Positions 17,344 through 25,545 of a stretch of 64,000 nt of DNA are shown here, piece by piece. The stretch is taken from assembly GCA_004556545.1 (NCBI GenBank), contig SFGO01000002.1, positions 1 to 64,000 on the forward strand, in the 5' to 3' direction. The notes beneath the pieces were generated by a model. That model was not told the DNA's origin, ran no database searches, and saw only the letters and a program-made list of their open reading frames with translations. This stretch comes from Clostridiales bacterium. Its GTDB lineage: Bacteria > Bacillota > Clostridia > Christensenellales > Aristaeellaceae. Position 1 is the stretch's first letter. Each line of letters opens with the position of its first letter. The translations under genes were made by a program, and so were the position numbers.

Positions 17344-17610
17344 CCGAAGCCTCTCCTTTCGCAAACCGGATTTCCCGCAGGGAAAAGAACAAACCCCGCG
17401 CGGCGATTGTTTTGCGTTACAATGATAACATATTTTTGAAAAAAAGTCGTTGCTTTGTAAAAATCTTTTATTACATTTTTAACTTTATTTTGAAATAAAT
17501 TTGTAATATTTAAGATCACGCCCTTTATTTTGCGCATTCTTTTCTTGCCAGTCCGTTTTTCTTTATTTTGGGAGCAAACGTCTTTGTCTTCATTTTGTAA
17601 CATTTGTATC
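17344..17610. other. AT-rich intergenic stretch
   Basis: Separates two minus-strand genes. It should contain the promoter of the SH3 gene, but no -10/-35 pair is convincing. There are several runs of A and T and no reading frame of note. Confidence 0.4.
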
Positions 17611-17648
17611 AAAAAAGCGGGACAGCCGCTTTGGAACGACTGCCCCGC
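17611..17648 (-). terminator. Terminator of the Gfo/Idh/MocA gene
   Basis: On the minus strand a 9-bp stem (17640-17648 with 17617-17625, one G-U pair) is followed by six T. Confidence 0.85.
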
Positions 17649-17675
17649 CTTGGAGCTTATTCAAATTTCGTCTGA

Positions 17676-18881
17676 TCAATCCGCCATTTCCGGCATACCG
17701 CAGTCCGGTACATTCAAAGTTTCGCTATCCCGCAGGATAGACTGGTGTGCCACCAGGCCGGGAATGGTGAAACGGGCCGCCAGCCATGCATGCACGGTGG
17801 GCAGCTTGCCGAAATAAGTAGCCGTGCAGAAGTCGTCGATCAGCATCTGATGGGACGCCATATGGCCGTTGGGCAGATTTTTATAGCTTTCCGGCAAACG
17901 GGCCCGTTCCTTCGCCTGTACCGGCGCGAAATCATCCCACTGCCAGCCGTGATTCGCCACCCGATTTTTGAAGTCAGGCTCGCCGCGGTGCTTCGTCATT
18001 TCTTCCGGGTTCACATAATCGCTGACTTCTTCCAGCTCTACGCCGTCCGGCAGCATTTTCGTCACCAAATGCTGGGCGTTGCTGAACTGATAGCCGGCCT
18101 TGGTGCCGTAAAACCCGGAAATGCAGGAAGAAGGCGCCTTGTGGCCAATCCGGCGGCATTCGTTGATTCGTCCTACGCCGCCGTTTTTCAGCTGCATCAG
18201 CGAATAGCCATTGGAAATCACATTATCCCACTGATTGATTCCTTTTTCGTAAATGCCGTCATGCTCCTGATCCACATACCCCATGGCAGTCACCTTGGTC
18301 ACATAGCTGTCCACGGCATGCAGCAGCATGGCGGTGGAATGGGTGGGATAGAAGAAAGGCGGAACGCCCGCGCTGGTCTTATCCTCCAAAAACGTAGCCG
18401 GGAAATGAGAAATATCGTGATAGTACTGGGATTCGCCATACACAAACCGACCGAAGCTTCCACTTTGATAACGCTCCCGGCAGAACATGGAGCAGGGGAA
18501 ATAAATGCAGGTTTCCCCCATCATATAGGTGAGGCCCGTCTTTTTGACCAGCTCGACGATTTCCTGACATTCTTCCACGGTGCTGGCCATGGGCACGGCG
18601 GAATACACATGCTTGCCTGCCAGCAGGGCCGACTTCACGATAGGGCCGTGCAGGTGCCGCTGGGTAAAGTTAGCGATGCAGTTGATCTCCGGATTTTTCA
18701 GCGCGTCTTCAAAAGTATCGATGATTTCCACCTGAAAGCGCTTGGAATAGTCTTCCGCTCTGGAGCGAATCAGATCGCAGACATAAACCTTCTCCACATA
18801 GGGATGTTCTTTGAACAGGGGAACAAAATTTTTCGCAAAATCGCCACATCCGATGACGGCTACCGTCAGTTTCTTTGCCAT
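17676..18881 (-). CDS. Gfo/Idh/MocA-family oxidoreductase lacking the EKP lysine
   Basis: A 401-residue NAD(P)-dependent sugar oxidoreductase relative. The Rossmann motif is VIGCGDFAKN at 9-18. The family motif after GKHV is normally EKP with a catalytic Lys; here it reads SAVP with Val96 at that place. The C-terminal part has GETCIYFPCSMFCRE and YGESQYYHD, so this is a distinct subfamily and may not be a classical dehydrogenase. It is transcribed away from the araC-type gene through overlapping promoters and lies beside a sugar importer. The substrate is unknown. Confidence 0.85.
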   Translation of the reverse strand: MAKKLTVAVIGCGDFAKNFVPLFKEHPYVEKVYVCDLIRSRAEDYSKRFQVEIIDTFEDALKNPEINCIANFTQRHLHGPIVKSALLAGKHVYSAVPMASTVEECQEIVELVKKTGLTYMMGETCIYFPCSMFCRERYQSGSFGRFVYGESQYYHDISHFPATFLEDKTSAGVPPFFYPTHSTAMLLHAVDSYVTKVTAMGYVDQEHDGIYEKGINQWDNVISNGYSLMQLKNGGVGRINECRRIGHKAPSSCISGFYGTKAGYQFSNAQHLVTKMLPDGVELEEVSDYVNPEEMTKHRGEPDFKNRVANHGWQWDDFAPVQAKERARLPESYKNLPNGHMASHQMLIDDFCTATYFGKLPTVHAWLAARFTIPGLVAHQSILRDSETLNVPDCGMPEMAD

Positions 18882-18901
18882 GGGGAATCCCTCCTTTTGC
18901 C

Positions 18902-18933
18902 TTGATTATAGCCGGGAGGCATGGTACAATCAA
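18902..18933. promoter_or_regulatory. Fully overlapping divergent promoters
   Basis: Plus strand: TTGATT (18902-18907), 17 bases, TACAAT (18925-18930) for the araC-type gene. Minus strand: TTGATT (18928-18933), 17 bases, TATAAT (18905-18910) for the Gfo/Idh gene. The -35 of each overlaps the -10 of the other, so polymerase can use only one at a time. Confidence 0.7.
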
Positions 18934-18981
18934 TCCGAAATTCCAATGCGAATTATCATAAAACAAACCTCGGAGGACGTC

Positions 18982-19824
18982 ATGGAGCTTGTGAATCTCA
19001 ACCCCTTTCTGCGCTTTATAGATCGTCGAATCTGTCGGTATTCCTACAAAACGCCGATTTGCGCCTGTGACGCCCGCCTGTTCTATCTGCTGGAAGGCGA
19101 AGCCCGGCTTTTATTGGAAAACCAAACACTGATTCTGAAGGCGGGAGACGGGGTCTTTTTCCCCGGCGGTCTCCCCTATCAGTTCTTTTTTGATGAAGAA
19201 ACCCCTGCGGAAATGTTTGTGCTGAATTTCGACCCGGACTGCACCCGTACAGCCCTTCCTCCGCAGACGCCCGGCCCCGCAGAAGCCTTTCGAGAGCAAC
19301 AGCCGTCCTGCCTGTCTTTTCCCCCACCGCTGGACAGGCCCGTTTCCGTATCCCAGGCGCAGAGTCTGGAGGCCCCGCTGGCGCGGCTGCTGGCGGAGCA
19401 CGAGGGCCGCAGTCCCTACCGTCAGGCGCTGTGCTCCGCCCTGCTCAAAGCCATCGTTGTGCAGCTTCTCCGGCTGAAGGAAGGCCCGTTGACAGAACTG
19501 CAGGAGCCGGTGCGCAGTCTGGCCGCCTACCTCAACGCCCACTACTGTGAGCCTCTCACCGGCAAAATGCTTTCGGAACGTTTCAATTATCACGCCTATT
19601 ATCTGGGCCGCTGCTTCCGGGAGCAGATGGGCGTCAGCATTCATCAGTACGTGCTTTCCCTTCGCTTGAAAAAATGCGCCCGGTTATTGATCTCCTCACC
19701 GCTGAGCATTGCGGAAATCGCGGCGGAATGCGGCTTTTCTTCTTCCTCCTATCTGGCGGAATATTTTAAGAAGGTCTACCGGCTTTCGCCGGGTCAATAC
19801 AGAGAAGCGGGACGATTGGCCTGA
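18982..19824 (+). CDS. AraC-family transcriptional regulator
   Basis: 280 residues. The N-terminal cupin-like sensor (ILKAGDGVFFPGGLPYQ) binds a small ligand, probably a sugar. Two C-terminal helix-turn-helix units are visible: LTGKMLSERFNYHAYYLGRCF, seen as MLSERFNYHAYYLGR, and SIAEIAAECGFSSSSYLAEYFKK, seen as IAEIAAECGFSSSSYLAEY. The ATG is 5 bases after GGAGG; a longer open frame upstream overlaps the promoters. It is likely the local regulator of the Gfo/Idh gene and the ABC importer. Confidence 0.9.
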   Translation: MELVNLNPFLRFIDRRICRYSYKTPICACDARLFYLLEGEARLLLENQTLILKAGDGVFFPGGLPYQFFFDEETPAEMFVLNFDPDCTRTALPPQTPGPAEAFREQQPSCLSFPPPLDRPVSVSQAQSLEAPLARLLAEHEGRSPYRQALCSALLKAIVVQLLRLKEGPLTELQEPVRSLAAYLNAHYCEPLTGKMLSERFNYHAYYLGRCFREQMGVSIHQYVLSLRLKKCARLLISSPLSIAEIAAECGFSSSSYLAEYFKKVYRLSPGQYREAGRLA

Positions 19825-19879
19825 GCGAAAGGCCATTTAGTTCCAAACCATGGAAGTCTGCTCCAATTTTCATGCAAAA

Positions 19880-19907
19880 CAGCCCTGCCGTTTTTCCGGC
19901 AGGGCTG
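19880..19907. terminator. Terminator between araC-type gene and permease
   Basis: A perfect 11-bp stem (19880-19890 with 19897-19907) with a TTTTTC loop; best as a minus-strand terminator (TTTTGC follows), also placed to stop the plus transcript. Confidence 0.75.
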
Positions 19908-19968
19908 CTCTTCTTGCAATGGTCTTTCTGATTCTTTTTTCGTTCTTGTCGGTGAAAGGAAAAGCGAA

Positions 19969-20799
19969 TCAGCCTTTGATACCGGTCATTGCGATGGAAC
20001 GGACAAAGGACTTCTGGCAGATGGCGTAGATGACAACCATAGGCAGAATCGCCAGTACGCTGGCCGCCATCAGAAAGCCGTAGTCGGTGATGTACTGTCC
20101 CTTGCACAGGGCAATAAACATGGACAGCACGCGGTACTTTTCGCTAGTGATGATGATCGTAGGCCACAGCAGGTCGTTCCACGCCCACAGAAGCACCATC
20201 ACGCCCATAGCGGTCAGGATGGAACCGGACAGCGGGATCAGCATCCGGGTGAAAATCTTCAGCCGGGAGCAGCCGTCGATCTTGGCCGCGTCTTCCAATT
20301 CTCCCGGGAAGCTCATGAAATTCTGCCGAATGAAGAACGTGACGGAGATACTGATAAAGTTGGGAATCACCACGCCCAGCAGACTGTCGTTGAAGCCAAG
20401 GGCACTGACGATTTTGTACTTCGGAATCAGCGTCATATTCTGCGGCACCATCATCATGCACAGAATCAAGCCGAAAATCAGCTTCTTGCCGGGGAAATTC
20501 AGACGGGCCAGCGAATAGGCTGCCATGGAAGCCGTCAGCAGCTGGAAGAAGACAATGCTCACCGCCACAATGATCGTGTTCTTATAGGCCACCAGAATGT
20601 TCCGGGACCACACGCGCTCATAACCGGCAAACGTCCAGTTCTGCGGCAGAAAGGTGGGCGGCACCTGCACGCATTCCACGTCGGTCTTGAACGACGTCAG
20701 AATCATCCACAGGAAGGGAAACAGGGTCACAAACACACCCAGCAGCAGGAAAAAATGAATCAACGCCTTGGAAAGAATGGTACGGGTTTTCATGTTCAT
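19969..20799 (-). CDS. Carbohydrate ABC transporter permease (MalG type)
   Basis: 276 residues with six predicted membrane helices. The EAA loop that docks the ATPase is present (ELEDAAKIDGCSRLKIFTRMLIPL, core EDAAKIDGCS). N-terminal TSFKTD and the C-terminal MTGIKG end are typical of the MalG/CUT1 group. It follows the MalF-like gene by 17 bases. No ATPase gene is present in the operon, so a shared MsmK-like ATPase encoded elsewhere is likely. Confidence 0.92.
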   Translation of the reverse strand: MNMKTRTILSKALIHFFLLLGVFVTLFPFLWMILTSFKTDVECVQVPPTFLPQNWTFAGYERVWSRNILVAYKNTIIVAVSIVFFQLLTASMAAYSLARLNFPGKKLIFGLILCMMMVPQNMTLIPKYKIVSALGFNDSLLGVVIPNFISISVTFFIRQNFMSFPGELEDAAKIDGCSRLKIFTRMLIPLSGSILTAMGVMVLLWAWNDLLWPTIIITSEKYRVLSMFIALCKGQYITDYGFLMAASVLAILPMVVIYAICQKSFVRSIAMTGIKG

Positions 20800-20816
20800 G
20801 CTCTATCACCTCCCGC

Positions 20817-21761
20817 TTAATAATGCACCCAGTGCTTCTCGCCCATGGTCTGTAGGAAAGTAACGACCATGATGATCAGGAACAGGATCACAGCTTTGGC
20901 GCAGGCATAGCCCATGGCGAATTCCTGGAAGCCGGACTGGTAAATGCCGAATACCAGCGTCCGCAGGCTGTTCTGAATAGGGCCGGGGCCGTCCGCGAGC
21001 ATGTATACGAGATCAAACTGGTTGAAACCGGCGATCACGCGGGTCACCAGCAGGAAAAACAACGTCGGGGTCAGCAGCGGAATGGTAATTTTGAAGAATT
21101 GCTGTACGCCATTCGCGCCGTCGATACGGGCCGCTTCATAGTAGGTATCGCTGATGTTCTGCAGGCCCGCCAGCAGAATCACGATGCAGTAACCGGCGCC
21201 GGACCATATGGAAATAATGCACATACTGAGCATGGTCAGGCTCGTATCCGACAGCCAGGCGGGACGAATGCCAAAGAGCTTATCCAGCACCGTATCCACC
21301 ACACCGTACTGGGTGCTGAGCAGCCAGCGCCAGATCATCACGACGACGGCGACCATGGTCACGTTCGGCAGGAAATAAACCGTGCGGTAAAAGGACTGTC
21401 CCTTCACCTTGCCGTTCATCATGGCGGCGATGATCACGGAAACCGCCAGCGTAGCGGGAATGGAGCCGAGAACAAACACAAGGCTGTTTTTCAGTTCCAT
21501 GGAGAATTTGCTGTCACGGGTAAAGAGCTTTACATAGTTGCGCAGGCCAATGAACTCCGGAATGCCTACGCCTTTCCACTTGGTAAAGGAATAACCGATC
21601 GTCTGGGCGATGGGCACGATAAAAAACAAGGCGATGCCCACCAGCAGCGGCAGCAGAAACAGATACGCCGTCACAACCTCGCCGCGGTTCCAGGCGGAGC
21701 GTTTCGCGCTTCGCGGCAGTGTGCCCTGCGCCGTTCCCCCGGCAATTTTCTTCTCACTCAT
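20817..21761 (-). CDS. Carbohydrate ABC transporter permease (MalF type)
   Basis: 314 residues, six membrane helices after a cytoplasmic N-terminus. Motifs of the UgpA/MalF CUT1 group include GYSFTKWKG and the EAA loop YYEAARIDGANGVQQFFKI, core EAARIDGANG. The frame is open 16 codons further upstream, but the ATG used lies 8 bases after AAGGAGA. It is the second gene of the importer operon, after the binding protein. Confidence 0.92.
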   Translation of the reverse strand: MSEKKIAGGTAQGTLPRSAKRSAWNRGEVVTAYLFLLPLLVGIALFFIVPIAQTIGYSFTKWKGVGIPEFIGLRNYVKLFTRDSKFSMELKNSLVFVLGSIPATLAVSVIIAAMMNGKVKGQSFYRTVYFLPNVTMVAVVVMIWRWLLSTQYGVVDTVLDKLFGIRPAWLSDTSLTMLSMCIISIWSGAGYCIVILLAGLQNISDTYYEAARIDGANGVQQFFKITIPLLTPTLFFLLVTRVIAGFNQFDLVYMLADGPGPIQNSLRTLVFGIYQSGFQEFAMGYACAKAVILFLIIMVVTFLQTMGEKHWVHY

Positions 21762-21805
21762 CGTTCTTTTCTCCTTCAAAGCATGCATCTGTTGTTCACG
21801 CCGTT

Positions 21806-21845
21806 GCAAAAGACTGGGCAGGAAGGCGCCGAAGCGCCTTCCTGC
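21806..21845 (-). terminator. Leaky hairpin between binding-protein and permease genes
   Basis: A perfect 12-bp stem (21834-21845 with 21818-21829) with a TTCG tetraloop on the minus strand, followed by a short CTTTTGC. Such hairpins after a binding-protein gene often protect its mRNA and lower permease expression. Confidence 0.65.
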
Positions 21846-21872
21846 CGGGCTGTCGCTCGGGGAAAAATGAGA

Positions 21873-23099
21873 TTATTCCTCGATGGCAAAGTCCATTGCT
21901 TCCTTCGCAGCGTCCAGAGCTTCCTGAGCGGTAGCATACTGACCCTGCAGCATGTTGCCCAGATACTCCTGGAAGGTGGAGCGGGTCACGGTAGCATTCG
22001 TGGCAGCCAGCGGCACGGGGAAGGAATAGCCCAGAGCCTGCACGAAAGCGTTCACGTTCACATTGGGATAAACTTCTTCCCACTTGGCAGCCGCAGCGTT
22101 GGCAGCGGGGATAACCACGTTGGCCTGCATTTCCTGAGCTTCATCGGTGGCCAGGTAAGCCAGGAACTTCAGGGTTTCTTCCATGTGGGGATTGCTGGTG
22201 GTGGTGGCGTAGCCGATGCCGTGACCGGCGCTGCCCTTACCCGCAGGGCCGGAAGGCAGCTGGCAGATGCCCAGGTTGTCGCCCAGAGCGTCCGCAAACT
22301 GAGAGATCATCCAGGAACCGTCGATATCCATAGCGGCAAGGCCGGAGGTGAAAGCGGCGCTGGCATTGACTTCCGCCAGCTGACTGCCGTTGTAGGCATA
22401 ACCGCCGTTGAACAGATCCATCAGCTTCTGCACAACTTCCACGCACTCGGGGCTGTTGACCAGCGCTTCGGTGCCGTCGTCGCTGTAGATCTTGCCGCCG
22501 TTGCTGACCATGAAGTTGTAGTACACGCGGTCGGAGGTGGTATTGGACCAGCCCACAGTCTTATCGGTGGTCAGAGCCTTAGCGGTCTCCACGAAGTCAT
22601 CAATGGTCCAGTCGTCGTTGGGATAGGCCACGCCAGCGGCGTCGAACAGAGCCTTGTTGTAGTACACGGCGTAGGAGTCGGTGTCCTTCGGGATGGCGTA
22701 GAGCTTGCCGTCCACGGTGTAAGCGTCGGTGATACCGGCGTTCAGCTTGCTCATGTCAATGCCGTAGGTCGTGACCGCTTCGGTCAGATCCTGCACAAAG
22801 CCCATGGGCACGTATTCCTTGGACAGGTTGAAATTCATCCAGAACACGCTGGGAGCGTCGGCGGAGCCGAACACGGCCTGCATCTTGGTGTTGTAATCGG
22901 TCACGCCGGCAACGGAGGTCAATTCCACCTTGATACCGGGGTTCTGGGCAGTGAAACCATCGATCATGGCCTGCATGGCGGGAGCCTGAGCATCGTCCCA
23001 GATCCACATGGTCAGGGTGACGTCCTCAGCGGAAGCGACGGTGACGGCCATCGTCAGCATCATAGCCAGAGCGAGAACAAACGCAAGTACCTTTTTCAT
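21873..23099 (-). CDS. Extracellular sugar-binding protein (ABC family 1)
   Basis: 408 residues, the capture component of the adjoining importer. The signal peptide MKKVLAFVLALAMMLTMAVT runs to a likely AxA-ED cut at ASA-ED. The mature part is a typical CUT1 binding protein (DVTLTMWIWDDAQAPAMQAM, later YNGSQLAEVNASAAF and MDIDGSWM). There is no Cys in the signal region, so no lipobox; a Gram-positive binding protein without a lipid anchor is unexpected. The first gene of the importer proper, with AAAGGAGC upstream of the ATG. Confidence 0.92.
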   Translation of the reverse strand: MKKVLAFVLALAMMLTMAVTVASAEDVTLTMWIWDDAQAPAMQAMIDGFTAQNPGIKVELTSVAGVTDYNTKMQAVFGSADAPSVFWMNFNLSKEYVPMGFVQDLTEAVTTYGIDMSKLNAGITDAYTVDGKLYAIPKDTDSYAVYYNKALFDAAGVAYPNDDWTIDDFVETAKALTTDKTVGWSNTTSDRVYYNFMVSNGGKIYSDDGTEALVNSPECVEVVQKLMDLFNGGYAYNGSQLAEVNASAAFTSGLAAMDIDGSWMISQFADALGDNLGICQLPSGPAGKGSAGHGIGYATTTSNPHMEETLKFLAYLATDEAQEMQANVVIPAANAAAAKWEEVYPNVNVNAFVQALGYSFPVPLAATNATVTRSTFQEYLGNMLQGQYATAQEALDAAKEAMDFAIEE

Positions 23100-23215
23100 T
23101 TTGGTTGCTCCTTTCTTTGTTGGGACATTGGTTTTCCGGGGTGTCTTATGAGGGTCGCGTCCGAAACAGCAGTACGCTTTCCGGATGGAATTGCCAAATC
23201 TTCATGCGCCGGGGT

Positions 23216-24952
23216 TCAGGCAAGCGGCAGAATCTGACGTCCGTTCAGGTACGCTTCTCCCCTGCCGTAATCCACTTCGATCTGCGTGCCGTCCGAATAA
23301 GTCACTCTTACGCGCTCCGCGTCCAGCCGCTCGTGCCGGAGCATTGTCTCCTCCTGCAGCGGCCACAGCAACTCGTTGAGCTTGGCGACGCGGGCAATGT
23401 AAGCGGTGCTTTCCCGGCGGTCCGCTTCCGTGGCGCAGTGAAAATCCTCCTCTCCCATCCAGTTTTTATGCGTCTCGTCCTGCGTAACGAAACGCGAATC
23501 ATAATAGAAGGTGGGGCGTCCTCCATACTCAACCACCTTGAGCAGGTCGGAGGCGCTGGGGTTAACCGTGGTGGTGTAGGGATTGCTCAGCACATACCCG
23601 TGATAGACCAGCTGCCACAGCGGCACGCATTCATCCGCCAGCGGGCAGGGCTTGAGGCCAAAGGAAACATACAGACCGAAGTCCAGCTCCGGCACGGCAA
23701 AGTCGTAACCGCCCTCCGAGCTGAAGCCGCCGAACAGGCTCCGGCTCAGCCGCATGATTTCCCGCCAGGTTTCAGCCGTCTGACGGGCCGTCATGGGATG
23801 CTTGTCCGAATAGCAGGCGCGGGGCGGAATGGTGGAAATAACATCGATATAGTGCAGCCCCGTAAAGCCAAGCTTCGCCACCTGAGGCAGAAGTTCCTGC
23901 GCCTGACGCAGGGCAGGCTCCGCGCAGAGATGATACATCCGTCCGCCGCTCCATCCGCAGTCGTTGACGGACAGGCTGCCGTCCCGCAGATGTACGACGT
24001 CCTCAGGATCCCAGCAGTCGGCCACGCTGTAGGTATCGGTGGAATTGGTGTGGCACACAATCGAATAATCCAGCTTCTTCGCCGTTTCAATCAGGGAACG
24101 AAGGCCTTCTTCGCCGCCCAGCTCCGGCTCCACGGGGAAAATCTGAGGCCAGCGCCCGTCGTGTCCGCGATAATTCCAGCCCACTAAGCAGAACTCCGCA
24201 TACCGAACGCCCTGCGCGTGGAATTCCTTCATCAGGGCTTCCACATCCGCAAAGGTCGAGGCCACATGCATTTCAGGCTCGTTTTCGTCCGTCTGCTCCA
24301 ATACCTTGGGCGGAACGGGCTTCCAACCATGACGGATGCGCAAGTAAACCGAGCGAATGCCGTAATCCAGTTTCGGACGGCTGTGCTTGCGCTCCCGCAG
24401 CGAAATCATGCCGGCATGAACCCGCTGCCAGTCCTGATAGGCATGCGCTACATCGTTGTAATCCGGCTTTTCCCCCTCCAGCAGACGGAACTCCACCCGA
24501 ATGGTCTCGTAGGGGGCGCGACCGTCCAGCTGCACCCGGGGGAACAGATAATAGCTGCCGTTCCGGACGCCAACCACCAGCTCGTAATCATAGGTCATGC
24601 CGGTTACAACGGCCATGCAGGAGAAGCGCTTTCCGATGACGCCGTACATGGGCATCACCATGCCGCGGTTGACCGCCTCGCAGTCTTCCCTTTCGCGGTA
24701 ATAGCACAGATAGGTATCTCCCGCCGTTTGCTGGTCATGGGGAACCACATAATACCCATCGTCTCCTGCTGCGGCGCAGGCGAGTTCCGGAGCAAAATCC
24801 ACGGATGCGATGCCGCTCCAATCGGCCCGGGCGGGCACCTGCGCATAAATCGTTCCATTTTCCAACGCCCACTCCAATGCTGCGGTTTCGCTGCCGCCGT
24901 CTTTTCGGTTCAGCCGCACCGTCATCCGGTCAGCCAGCCATTTCTGATCCAT
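23216..24952 (-). CDS. Glycosidase-like protein (TIM barrel, DUF5696/GH101-like)
   Basis: 578 residues, no signal peptide. A beta-rich N-terminal half (to about 215) precedes a barrel-like half with VRYAEFCLVGW, YSIVCHTNSTD, GFTGLHYIDVIS and GGFSSEGGYDF. Acidic residues in HYIDVIS and FSSEGGYD could form the catalytic pair. I match it only loosely to DUF5696/endo-alpha-N-acetylgalactosaminidase-like proteins; the substrate is unknown. The ATG follows GAGGAGG. It lies just upstream of the sugar importer on the same strand, so it probably processes what that system brings in. Confidence 0.5.
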   Translation of the reverse strand: MDQKWLADRMTVRLNRKDGGSETAALEWALENGTIYAQVPARADWSGIASVDFAPELACAAAGDDGYYVVPHDQQTAGDTYLCYYREREDCEAVNRGMVMPMYGVIGKRFSCMAVVTGMTYDYELVVGVRNGSYYLFPRVQLDGRAPYETIRVEFRLLEGEKPDYNDVAHAYQDWQRVHAGMISLRERKHSRPKLDYGIRSVYLRIRHGWKPVPPKVLEQTDENEPEMHVASTFADVEALMKEFHAQGVRYAEFCLVGWNYRGHDGRWPQIFPVEPELGGEEGLRSLIETAKKLDYSIVCHTNSTDTYSVADCWDPEDVVHLRDGSLSVNDCGWSGGRMYHLCAEPALRQAQELLPQVAKLGFTGLHYIDVISTIPPRACYSDKHPMTARQTAETWREIMRLSRSLFGGFSSEGGYDFAVPELDFGLYVSFGLKPCPLADECVPLWQLVYHGYVLSNPYTTTVNPSASDLLKVVEYGGRPTFYYDSRFVTQDETHKNWMGEEDFHCATEADRRESTAYIARVAKLNELLWPLQEETMLRHERLDAERVRVTYSDGTQIEVDYGRGEAYLNGRQILPLA

Positions 24953-24988
24953 GGGGATGCCTCCTCTTTGGTACGCTCTTACTATTAT

Positions 24989-25390
24989 TCAGGGGTTCGG
25001 TATTCCTGTCAACGCCTCGCACAGAGGATGCGGCAAAGGCAATTTGGGAGAGTTTTCAGGCACGGTATCGCTGTTTTCCACGACTACGACCGTCGTGTCA
25101 TCCTCCAGAACGTGGGTATGCCACACGCCCTTTCGGATATTGTAGACCAACTCCGGCTCCATGGGAAAGGCGGTCAGCCGGGTGGGTGTTTCCTCTGTGC
25201 TGATATACAGGGTGCAATGGCCTTTCAGCAGGACGAACGCCTCGTCGCTCTTGTTGTGCTTCTGCACGTAGGTAATCTGATCCGCCTGCCAGCGGGGAGC
25301 GCTATTGAAAATTCCGACTTTCCAGCGTTCAAATTCCATTACGGCGCGAAAACCCTCGCCGCTGTATTTTATAATCTCAATTCCGTCCAT
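24989..25390 (-). CDS. Cupin-domain protein
   Basis: A 133-residue single-domain cupin. Core strands are DEAFVLLKGHCTLYI (core EAFVLLKGHC) and YNIRKGVWHTHVLEDDT (core GVWHTHVLED). One metal-ligand His pair (WHTH) is visible, while the first cupin motif lacks a clear HxH. It may be an isomerase or a ligand-binding protein for a sugar. It lies 36 bases before the glycosidase-like gene and is likely the first gene of that operon. Confidence 0.65.
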   Translation of the reverse strand: MDGIEIIKYSGEGFRAVMEFERWKVGIFNSAPRWQADQITYVQKHNKSDEAFVLLKGHCTLYISTEETPTRLTAFPMEPELVYNIRKGVWHTHVLEDDTTVVVVENSDTVPENSPKLPLPHPLCEALTGIPNP

Positions 25391-25412
25391 GCATTAAGCA
25401 CCTCGCACCATC

Positions 25413-25441
25413 ATTGTGGCATTTTTTTAGCCAAAACGCAA
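25413..25441 (-). promoter_or_regulatory. Candidate promoter of the cupin-glycosidase-importer operon
   Basis: Minus-strand TTGCGT (25436-25441), 17 bases, CACAAT (25413-25418). Confidence 0.45.
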
Positions 25442-25478
25442 AGCCAACTTTCGCAGATTTTGACCGCGAATTTTCGTA

Positions 25479-25508
25479 TTGACAAGAATGTGTAAAAAGC
25501 GATATGAT
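25479..25508 (+). promoter_or_regulatory. Strong plus-strand promoter antisense to the kinase gene
   Basis: Perfect TTGACA (25479-25484), 18 bases, TATGAT (25503-25508). No plus-strand gene follows; a transcript would run antisense into the 3' end of the acetate-kinase-like gene. Confidence 0.5.
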
Positions 25509-25545
25509 TATATATTACGGATTACATATGTATTTTTCAGACAAT

